Source: Nocardiopsis sp. NRRL B-16309 (GTDB lineage Bacteria; Actinomycetota; Actinomycetes; Streptosporangiales; Streptosporangiaceae). Taken from it: DNA of 64,000 nt. Positions within the stretch are counted from its first letter, which is position 1. Each line of letters opens with the position of its first letter. Shown one piece after another: positions 25,693 through 34,700 of this stretch. Made by a program: the position numbers and the translations under genes. The notes under the pieces were generated by a model. The model searched no databases. It had not been told where the DNA came from and saw only the letters and a program-made list of their open reading frames with translations. The stretch lies in NCBI RefSeq assembly GCF_001279585.1, contig NZ_LGEC01000002.1:323584-387583 (forward strand), in the 5' to 3' direction.

Positions 25693-25908
25693 GTGACGTC
25701 GGCCACCGGCCTGCTGGACGCGGGCGGCACCGAGGCGGTGGCCCTGCGCGAGGTCGGCCCTCTGAGCGGGGGGTCGCGCATGGCGCCCTACGAGCACTTC
25801 GCGGACAAGGAGTCCCTGCTGGCGGCGGTGGCCGGACGCGAGCCGCGGCGGCTCGGCGGCATCGTCGACGAGGCGGCCCGGCAGTCGCGGGACTCCCGCG
25901 GGGCGTGA
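25693..25908 (+). pseudogene. Truncated TetR-family regulator
   Basis: The frame encodes only a TetR N-terminal DNA-binding part: LLDAGGTEAVALREV (helix 1-2), then a degenerate turn GPLSGGSR, MAPYEHFADKESLLAAVAGRE (helix 3-4) and a few further residues. A stop codon comes after RQSRDSRGA, where the ligand-binding domain of about 120 residues should follow. A codon or so appears lost at the HTH turn, where family members read RAGVS. The remains of the C-terminal domain are not evident downstream. It is most likely a decayed gene, though a short product from GTG 25693 cannot be excluded. Confidence 0.65.
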
Positions 25909-25987
25909 CACAGGGTCAAGACCGCGCTCGATCTCCTGACACCTTGGCTCCCGCCGAACCGGGGACCGCCTGGAAGAGTGGCGTCCC

Positions 25988-26359
25988 ATGACGACGAACG
26001 AACAGGCTCCCGTCCCCTTCGCCCTGCACGTCCCCGACGCGGACCTGGAGCCCGAACCGCTGGACCCCGCCCAGATCGTCTCCGGCGATCCGGTGGTGAC
26101 CGGTCGGGTGCTGTGGGAGTCGGCCGACGGCACGCAGCTCCGCGGCCTGTGGCAGATCACGCCCGGTGTCGTCACCGACACCGAGGCCGACGAGCTGTTC
26201 GTCGTGGTGAGCGGGCGGGCGACCATCGAGGTGGAGGGCGGCCCCGTGCTGGAGGTCGGACCCGGCGACGCCTGTGTGCTGCGCGAGGGCGACCGGACCA
26301 CCTGGACCGTCCACGAGACGCTGCGCAAGGCCTACCACATCGCCCTCCCCCGCCCCTAG
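25988..26359 (+). CDS. Small cupin-domain protein (DUF861-like)
   Basis: The 123-residue cytoplasmic single-domain cupin has TEADELFVVVSGRATIEVE as the first cupin motif region, the typical turn GPGDACVLREGD, and TTWTVHETLRKAYHIAL as the second motif. Typical metal-binding His positions are partly replaced (ADELF instead of HxH), as in EutQ/DUF861-type members. The enzymatic role is unknown. GGAAGAG lies about nine bases before the ATG. The gene follows the truncated TetR remnant and is convergent with an XRE regulator. Confidence 0.82.
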   Translation: MTTNEQAPVPFALHVPDADLEPEPLDPAQIVSGDPVVTGRVLWESADGTQLRGLWQITPGVVTDTEADELFVVVSGRATIEVEGGPVLEVGPGDACVLREGDRTTWTVHETLRKAYHIALPRP

Positions 26360-26404
26360 GGACGGCCCTTCGGCCGACGGCGCCCGCGTGCGAGGCCCCG
26401 GCTC

Positions 26405-27337
26405 CTAGCCCTCCGGCCGGGACTCCGGTACGTCCAGGTGGGCCGCGTCCGCGCCCCAGCTGCCCAGCAGGCGCAGGCCGTCGGCGGAGGACGAGCCGGG
26501 CTCCGCGTGGTAGGTGACCAGGTACTGGTCGGCGTCGTCGGGCAGGACGAGGGTCTCGAAGGACAGCGTCAGCTCCCCCACCAATGGGTGCAGGAGCCGT
26601 TTGACGCCGTGCCCCTTCTCCTTGACGTCGTGCTCGGCCCACAGGCGGCGGAACTCGTCACTGTGCACCGACAGCTCCCCCACGAGCGCCGCCAGCTCCG
26701 GGTCGTCGGCGTGGCGCCCCGCCTCCAGGCGCAGGAAGCTGACCATGTCGGCCGCCTTGGCGTCCCACTCGACGAACAGATCGCGGGACTCCGGGCGCAG
26801 GAAGACCATGCGCGCCCAGTTGCGCTCCCTGGCCGGGATCCGGCCCCAGTCCCCGAACAGCGACGCCGCCATCCGGTTCCACGCGAGGATGTCCGACCGC
26901 CGTCCCACCACATAGGCCGGGACACCCTCCAGCGTGTCGATCAGCTGTCTGAGCGCGGGCCGCACCCGCTGCGAGCGCACCGGTGCCCTGCGCCGGTTCC
27001 GCTGGGGCTTGGCCAGGTGCGTCAGGTGGGCGTGCTCGGCGTCGGTGAGCCGCAGCGCGCGGGCGATGGCGTCCAGCACCTCCGCGGACACGTTGCGGCC
27101 GTGCCCCTGCTCCAGGCGGGTGTAGTAGGCGACCGACACGCCCGCGACCTGGGCCAGCTCCTCCCGCCGCAGGCCGGGCACCCGGCGGTAGCGGCCCAGG
27201 CGCGGCACGCCGACGTCCTCGGGCGTGAGCCTGGCCCGCCGCGTGCGCAGGAACTCGCCGAGTTCGGCGCGTCGGTGCAGGACCGCCTCCGGCTCGTGGC
27301 GTCCGGTCGTGCTCCCTGGGCCCGGTTCGTGATCCAT
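26405..27337 (-). CDS. XRE-family regulator with MmyB-like ligand-binding domain
   Basis: The 310-residue regulator starts with an HTH (about 25-105: LGEFLRTRRARLTPEDVG, GLRREELAQVAGVSVAYYTR, LEQGHGRNVS). The C-terminal MmyB-like domain (about 125-295) contains VVGRRSDILAWNRMAASLFGD and EWDAKAADMVSFLRL. The MmyB fold is PAS-like and is thought to bind fatty-acid-type ligands. It is divergent from a zinc alcohol dehydrogenase; genes of this family very often control the adjacent oxidoreductase. The ATG at 27337 has GGGAG too close for ideal spacing, so the start may be imperfect. Confidence 0.88.
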   Translation of the reverse strand: MDHEPGPGSTTGRHEPEAVLHRRAELGEFLRTRRARLTPEDVGVPRLGRYRRVPGLRREELAQVAGVSVAYYTRLEQGHGRNVSAEVLDAIARALRLTDAEHAHLTHLAKPQRNRRRAPVRSQRVRPALRQLIDTLEGVPAYVVGRRSDILAWNRMAASLFGDWGRIPARERNWARMVFLRPESRDLFVEWDAKAADMVSFLRLEAGRHADDPELAALVGELSVHSDEFRRLWAEHDVKEKGHGVKRLLHPLVGELTLSFETLVLPDDADQYLVTYHAEPGSSSADGLRLLGSWGADAAHLDVPESRPEG

Positions 27338-27506
27338 GCTCCCAGTATTCCCCGTCCCACGACCAGGAGCCTGACCCCACTGGACGTAGGCACGCCGGTC
27401 CTACGCGGCACAGGGGTCTGGGTGGCCGGGCCGATCCTTGGCAGCCTCGTAGGCGTCCCGGCCGGTTCCGGCCGGGAGTCCGCAGTACCGCCGAGGAGAA
27501 CACCCT

Positions 27507-28547
27507 GTGAGCACCGTCGCCGCCTACGCGGCTCCCGCGGCCAAGGCACCGCTGGAGCGCACGACCATCGAGCGCCGACCCGTCGGCGAGTTCGACGTCC
27601 TGATCGACATCAAGTACGCGGGAATCTGCCATTCCGACATCCACCAGGTCCGGGAGGGGTGGGGCGAGGCGATCTTCCCCATGGTCCCCGGGCACGAGAT
27701 CGCCGGCGTGGTCGCCGAGGTCGGCTCCGGCGTGACCCGCCACGCGGTCGGCGACCGCGTCGGCGTGGGCTGCTTCGTCGACTCCTGCCGCGAGTGCGGG
27801 CCCTGCCGCGCCGGGACCGAGCAGTTCTGCGAGCGGGGCATGACCCCCACCTACAACGGCCTGGACCGTTCCGGCCGGCCGACCTACGGCGGCTACTCGA
27901 CCGCCGTCGTGGTCGACGAGAACTACACGCTGCGCATCCCCGACGCCCTGCCCCTGGACACGGCCGCGCCGCTGCTGTGCGCGGGCATCACGTCCTACTC
28001 GCCGCTGCGGCGCTGGAAGGCCGGTCCGGGCACGAGGGTCGCCGTACTCGGCATGGGCGGGCTCGGCCACATGGGCGTCAAGCTGGCGCACGCCATGGGC
28101 GCCGAGGTCACGGTGCTCAGCCAGTCGCTGCGCAAGAGGGAGGACGGGCTGCGCCTGGGCGCGGACCACTACTACGCCACCAACGACCCGGCGACGTTCG
28201 AGGAACTGGCCGGGAGGTTCGACGTGATCCTGTCGACGGTGTCGGCGCCCCTGGACTTCGGCGCCTACCTGGGGCTGCTGCGGCCCGAGGGCGTGCTGGC
28301 CAACGTCGGTGCGCCGGAGGAGCCCGTCTCCATCAACCTGTTCTCGCTGATCGGTGGCAACAAGGCCATCGTCGGGTCGATGATCGGCGGCATCGCCGAG
28401 ACCCAGGAGATGCTGGACTTCTGCGCCGAGCACGGCATCGGATCGGAGATCGAGGTGATCGGCGCCGAGGAGATCGGTACCGCCTACGAGCGCGTGGTCG
28501 CCAGCGACGTGCGCTACCGCTTCGTCATCGACACCGCCACCATCTGA
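27507..28547 (+). CDS. Zinc-dependent alcohol dehydrogenase, NAD(P)H type (AdhA/YahK-like)
   Basis: The 346-residue MDR-family enzyme has the catalytic zinc ligands Cys in AGICHSDIHQ (about 40) and His-Glu in VPGHEIAGVV. The structural zinc loop has four cysteines in CGPCRAGTEQFCERG plus SCREC. The cofactor motif VLGMGGLGHMGVKLAHAMG (about 182) follows. The series resembles cinnamyl-alcohol and aldehyde reductases that prefer NADP(H). The GTG start at 27507 has GAGGAG eight bases upstream. Divergence from an MmyB-like regulator suggests substrate-responsive control. It ends next to the PKS cluster but is convergent with it. Confidence 0.92.
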   Translation: MSTVAAYAAPAAKAPLERTTIERRPVGEFDVLIDIKYAGICHSDIHQVREGWGEAIFPMVPGHEIAGVVAEVGSGVTRHAVGDRVGVGCFVDSCRECGPCRAGTEQFCERGMTPTYNGLDRSGRPTYGGYSTAVVVDENYTLRIPDALPLDTAAPLLCAGITSYSPLRRWKAGPGTRVAVLGMGGLGHMGVKLAHAMGAEVTVLSQSLRKREDGLRLGADHYYATNDPATFEELAGRFDVILSTVSAPLDFGAYLGLLRPEGVLANVGAPEEPVSINLFSLIGGNKAIVGSMIGGIAETQEMLDFCAEHGIGSEIEVIGAEEIGTAYERVVASDVRYRFVIDTATI

Positions 28548-28563
28548 CCGGGGCCCTCGCTCA

Positions 28564-28599
28564 CGGCCCGTGGGATCGCGGCGGCCCGTGGGATCGCGG
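28564..28599. repeat. Two tandem copies of an 18-bp unit
   Basis: CGGCCCGTGGGATCGCGG occurs twice without spacing, 17 bases beyond the dehydrogenase stop. Its function is unknown. Confidence 0.75.
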
Positions 28600-28624
28600 C
28601 GGGCCGCGGAACTCCGGGCCCGCC

Positions 28625-28666
28625 GCCCCGCGTCTCCCGTGCTCCGGAGCACGGGAGACGCGGGGC
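28625..28666. terminator. 42-bp perfect palindrome between adh and the PKS, likely bidirectional terminator
   Basis: GCCCCGCGTCTCCCGTGCTCC (21 bases, centre after 28645) is followed directly by its exact complement. There is no spacer, so a 4-base minimal loop would form. It lies between two convergent genes, 36 bases from the stop of pksC. Termination in both directions is the simplest role. Confidence 0.65.
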
Positions 28667-28701
28667 TCACCCGGAGCGGGGATCACACCGGGGCCCCCGG
28701 C

Positions 28702-31700
28702 TCACACCCGGTTCCTCGCCGGGCGCATCCAGCGCCGGACGCCGAAACCCCGCCGTCGCTGCTTCGCGTCGCGCAGGACCCCCAGCACGGCCTCCGCCGT
28801 GGTGCCCGCGTGCGCTTCCAGCATGGTGAGGTGGTCGCCCGGTACCTCGACCCGCTCGTGGTCGACCGGCCAGTCCCATCCCCGGCCCAGGTCCCGTCCG
28901 TCCGACACCCGGATCGGGTCGACCGGCCGGACCTGCGTGGTCGGGCAGGTCAGCGGGCCCGGGCACCAGTCGGTGAACAGGCCCGTGTAAGCGCCCATCG
29001 CCGTGAGCCTCGCCGTGTCCAGCAGCCCGAACTCCTGCGCGCGCGCGTTCACCGCCTCCGTGACGATCGGCATCACGCCGGGTTCGTCCGGCAGGGGCGT
29101 GTCGACCAGCACCAGCCTCAGGGGCTCGTGTCCCCGGCGGCACAGCTCCTCCGCGGCCGCGTGCGCGGCCCACCCTCCCGAGGACCGCCCCACCAGGACG
29201 AACGGCTCCCCGTCCGCCGCGCGCAGAACGGCGGCGGCGAGTCCTCGGGCGACGACCGTCCGATCGGCGGGCAACGGCTCGCCGTCGAGGAATCCCGGCA
29301 TCTCCAGGGCCCGGACGCCGTGCCTGCCCCGGAACGCCTCGGCGAACCGGGCGAACTCCTGGCTCCCCGAGGTCATCACCAGCGAGGGGACGCAGATCAG
29401 CACAGGACGCCGGGGACCGGAGGCGAGCGAGGTCGTCGCGCTCGGCCAGGGGTCGTCGGAGGCCAGGACCGGTCGGGACCGGGCCGCCGTCCGGGCGAGA
29501 CCGATCGCCTCCTCGGCCCGGCCCGCCGCGCAGGCCCGCCGGAACAGGTCCACGAGGTCTCCGGAGGCGTGCGCGGGCGCTCGTGCCGGCTGGGCGCCCT
29601 GCCCCGCCAGTTCGCCGTCCACGTAGGCCGCCAGGGCGTTCGGTGTCCGATGGGCGAAGACGACCGCCGCGGGCAGGCGGAGCCCCGTGGCCTCGCCCAG
29701 GCGGTTGCGGAGCTCGACGGCCGTCAGTGAGTCGAACCCCGATTCCAGGAAGTCCTGGTCCGGTTCCAGCCGCTGCCCGGCGGGGTGGCCGAGGATCTCG
29801 GCCGCCCGCTCGCCGATCCGTTCGGCGAGCTGGGCCCGGCGCTCCTCGCCGGCCGGCGGGAGGCGCCACCGGTCCCCTCCGGGGTCGTCGGCCGCCGCGA
29901 CCGCGGCCGGGCCGCCCACCAGTCCGCGCAGGAGCGGGGGCACCGGTCCCGTCGACGCCGACCGCGCGCGCAGGCCCGCGAGGTCGAGCGCCGCCGGCAG
30001 CACGTGCGCCCGGCCCGTGGCCGCCGCGGCGTCCATGAGAGCGCACCCTTCGTCGTCGCCCAGGCCCTCCATGCCCCACGAACGCGCCATCCGCGCGGTC
30101 TCGGTGTCACCGAGGCCGCGGGTCATGCCGCTCCTGCCCTCCCACCGGCCCCAGGAGAGCGACTGCGCCGGGAGCCCGAGGGAGCGGCGGTGCAGGGCGA
30201 GGGCGTCCAGGAACGCGTTCGCCGCGGCGTAACCGCCCTGCCCGGCCGATCCGAACACCCCGGCCGCGGACGAGAACAGGACGAAGGCGTCGAGGTCGTG
30301 GTCCGCGGTGGCCTCGTGCAGGTTCCACGCCGCGTCGGCCTTGGCCCGCAGGACGCGGTCCAGGACGTCGGGGCCGAGCGTGGTGACGGTGGCGTCGCCG
30401 ACCACGCCGGCGGCGTGCACGACCGCGGTCAGCGGGTGGTCCGCGGGCAGATCGTCCAGGAGCGCGCGCACCTGCTCCGGGTCGGCCGCGTCGCACGCCT
30501 CGACACGGACCCGCGCGCCCAACGCGCCCAGCTCCTCGGCGAGTTCCGAGGCCCCGGGGGCGTCCGGCCCGCGGCGTCCCACCAGGAGAAGGCTGGTGAC
30601 TCCGTGCCGCACGACCAGGTGGCGTGCCACCAGTGCGCCGAGCGTCCCCGTGCCCCCCGTGACGAGGACGGTACCGCCGGGACGGAACCGCGTGGCCATG
30701 TCCAGGACGATCTTGCCGACGTTGTGGCCCCGCTGCATGAGGCGGAAGGCGTCCACGGCCCGCTCGACGGGGAAGCGGGTCACGTCCACACCGGGGAGTT
30801 CGCCCTTCTCCAGGAGGGGGACGATCACCCCGTACGCCCGTTGCAGGCGTTCCGGATCCAGTGCCGACAGGTCGAAGGTCCGGTAGTCGACGCCGCCGTG
30901 GTCGGCCGCCACACGGCCCGGGTCACGGACATCCTTGTGCCCCAGTTCCACGAAGCGCCCACCGGGCGCCATCAGCCTCAGCGACGCGTCGATCGCCTCG
31001 CCAGTGAGCGAGTTCAGGACCACGTCCACGGGCGGGGAGACCGCCCGGAACCGCTCCTCGAAGTCGAGTCGGCGGGAGTGGGCGAGGTGATCGCCGGCCA
31101 CACCCATCGACCGCAGCACGTCCCACTTCTCCGGGCTGGCCGTGGCCAGCACACGGGCTCCCAGGTGCCGGGCGATGTGCACCGCGGCCTGGCCCACGCC
31201 GCCGGCCGCGGAGTGGATGAGGACCCGCTCGCCCGGACGGAGACCGGCGTCCTCGACCAGGGCGAGATAGGCGGTCAGATAGACGGCGGGTACGGCGGCC
31301 GCCGAGGCGTCGTCCCACCCCTCCGGAACCCGTGTCACCCGTTCGCGCCGGATGACGGCGGTCGGCGCGAAGGCACCGGAGAAGATTCCCATCACCCGGT
31401 CCCCGGTCGCGAGGTCGAGCACTCCCGGGCCGGTCTCCAGGACGGTCCCCACCCCTTCGTTGCCGATGGCGCCCGGTTCCGGGTGCATGCCGAGGGCCAT
31501 CAGGACGTCGCGGAAGTTGAGCCCGGCGCTGCGCACCGCGACCCTGATCTCGCCTTCGGCCAGGGGCTTGCGCTGTTCACCGTCGGGCACCGCCACCAGG
31601 TCGTCGACACTGCCGGTCCCGCGCACGTCCAGACGCCAGTCCGTGCGCCGCTGGGGCAGCCGCAGACCGCCGTCGTCGGCCGCGGTCTCAGTCAGCCGCG

Positions 31701-34700
31701 GAACGTACGCGCGTCCGTCGCGCACGGCCACCCGCGGCTCCCCCGTCCGCGCCATGAGCGCGATCAGCGGCTCGTCGATCCGGGGCGCGTCCGCGAGGAG
31801 GAAGCGCCCCGGGTTCTCCGTCTCCGCGGAGGAGACGAGCCCCCAGACCGCCGCCCCGACGACGTCCACGGGGAGGGCCTCACCCGTCTCCTCCGGCCGC
31901 ACCGCACCGGCGGTGACGAACGCGATCCTCGTGGCACCCAGGCGGTCGTCAGCCAACCAGCGGCGGACGAGGTCCAGCACACGCAGCAGCTCGGTCCTGG
32001 TCCGCTCGGGCGCGGGTCCGTCGCCACCGCCCGCGGGCACCACGAGCAGGTCCGGCGCGGGCGCGCCCGCGTCCAGCGCCGACGCCAGCCCGGCCGGGTC
32101 GGCGTACCTGGTCGCTCCCGCTGGACCGGCCTCGCCCAGCACGGCCCAGGTGCCCGCGGGGGCCCCGCCCGTCCGGCCCGCCCCGTCCGCGGGCGGCTCC
32201 AGTTCGGTCCAGTCCTGGTGGAAGAGGGCGCCGGGAGAGGTGTCGGCGGTGGTCGGCGCACGGCGCACCATGAGGCGGTCGACGGACATCACCGGAGCGC
32301 CGTCGGTGCCGGTGAACGCCACGGTCCACGTGTCGGTCCCGGTGCGGGCGGCGCGCACGCGCAGTCGGGACGGCGCCTCGGACGTGTGCAGGCGCACCCC
32401 GTTCCAGGAGTAGGGCAGCGGCCGATCCGGTCCCGCGCTCGACCACAGGTGGCTCAGCAGGAGCGTCTGGAGTCCCGCGTCGGTCAGGGCGGGGTGCGGA
32501 CCCGCCATCCGCGCGGCTCCGGGCGGGGCGGCGCGCAGTTCGATCTCGGCCCCCAGCCCGGCCCCGTCCTCCCAGGCGTCGCGCAGCCCGCGAAAGGCCG
32601 GACCGTAGTCGTACCCGTTCTCGGCGAACGTGTCGTAGGCGCCGTCCACCGGCAGTTCCACGGCGCCGGCGCCCCGCGCCGTGTCGGGAAGCGGCCGGTG
32701 CCGGGTCCGCGGCACGAGGTCGCCCTCCGCGTGCAGCTTCCACTCCCGCTCCCCGGGGGGGAGCGTCCGCAGCCGGGCGACGCGCCTTCCCGTGCCGTCG
32801 GGCGTGTCGACCATGACCTGGACCCGGAGCCCGGGGGCGCCCTCCGCGGACGGGACCTCCACGGGGGCCGTGAGAGTGAGGTCGGCGATCTCCGGACATC
32901 CGCACTCGCGTCCGACGTGCAGGAACAGTTCCACCACGACCGTTCCGGGCAGGAGGATCCGCCCACCGATCGTGTGCTCGGCGAGCCAGCCGTCCCGGGC
33001 GCGGTCGAGTACGCCGGTGAACAGTGTCTGCCCGGTGTCGGCCACGGGGATCCTGGCACCGAGGAGCGGGTGCCCGGCCCGTTCCACCCCCAGCGCGGCG
33101 GGGTCGGCCGCGGGCGGGACCTCCGACAGCCAGTGGCGGCGGCGCTGGAACGGGTAGGTGGGCAGTTCGGGTGCCGGTCGGCCGGTGCCGGTGCCGCCGA
33201 CGACCCGCGCCCAGTCGACGCCGACTCCGGCGCAGTGGGCCTGGGCCAGGGCGGTCTGGAGCCGTGCGGGCCCTCCGTCGCCGCGCCGCAGCGTGGAGAG
33301 CACCGCCCGGTCGGTGCGGTCGGCCGACTCCAGCGTCTGCTCGATCGCCAGGGACAGCACCGGATGCGGGCTGATCTCGACGAAGGCCCCGGGCCGCCGG
33401 GAGAGCTCGTCGATCACCGGGGTGAGGAGCACCGGATGGCGCAGGTTGCGGTACCAGTAGTCCGCGTCGAACTCGGTTCCCGCCATCCGCCCGCCCCCCG
33501 CAGCGGAACCGGGCGACCACTCCGCGGACGGCGCGACGGTGGAATGGATGGGCAGCCGTGCCCTGCGCGGGCGGAGGTCCGCCAGCGCCGAACGGAGGTC
33601 GGCTCGGATCCGCTCGACGTGGGGCGAGTGCGAGGCGTAGTCCACGTCCACCCGCCTCACGTGGACGCCCTCCCTCTCACAGGTGGTGACGAGTTCCGCC
33701 ACCGCCTCCTCGTCCCCCGACAGGACGGTCGACGCGGGACCGTTCACCGAGGCCACGCCGATCCGCCCCTTCCAGGGAGCGATCAGGTCCACGGCGCGTT
33801 CGGGGCCGACGGCGACGGCGGCCATGCCGCCGTGTCCGGCCAGGTCCCGCAGCAGCCGGCTGCGCACGGCCACGACCCGCGCGCCGTCCTCCAGGGACAG
33901 GGCTCCCGCCACGCAGGCGGCGGCGATCTCCCCCTGGGAGTGGCCCACCACGGCGGTCGGCACGACTCCCGCCGACTCCCACACGCGTGCGAGCGACACC
34001 ATCACCGCCCACAGCACGGGCTGCACCACGTCCACACGGGCGCCGGCGCCGACCACGGCCGGAGCCCCGGGGCCGCCCCGCAGCACCGCCGTCAGGGACC
34101 AGTCGACGACCGGTGCCAGTGCCGCCTCGCAGGCGTCGACGGCTTCGGCGAACACGGGGCAGGACTCAAGGAGGCCCTGAGCCATGCCGGCCCACTGCCC
34201 GCCCTGGCCGGGGAACACGAACACGGTGGAGGCGCCCCGTCCGGCCCGGCCGGCGGTTCCCGTGACGACACCGTCCGCGGACCGGCCCTCCGCCAGCGCG
34301 CGGACCCCTTCGGTCAGGGCGTCCCCATCGGCCCCGCAGACCACGGCCCGGTGCGCGAAGCCCGTCCGCGTCGTGGCGAGGGCCCGGGCGATACCGGACG
34401 GTTCCGGCTCGTCCGTCGACTCCAGGTGGCCGAGCAGGCGCGCCGCCTGTTCCCTCAGGGCCGGTGCGGAACGCGCGGACAGGACCCAGGGCGGGGCACC
34501 GTCCGTGAGGGCGGGCGCCCCCTCCTCCGACTCGTCGGGGACGTCCAGCGGGGCCTCCTCGACGATGACGTGCGCGTTGGTCCCACTGATCCCGAAGGAG
34601 GACACGCCGGCCCGTCGCGTCCGCTCACCGCGGGGCCACGGCCTGGGCTCGGAGAGCACGCGGATCCGCCCGGCCGACCAGTCCACCAGCGGAGTGGACT

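Noticed and set aside
26405..28547. XRE/MmyB-like regulator and alcohol dehydrogenase as part of the PKS cluster
   Set aside because: They are divergent from each other and convergent to the PKS, separated from it by a strong palindrome, and form a common stand-alone pair.
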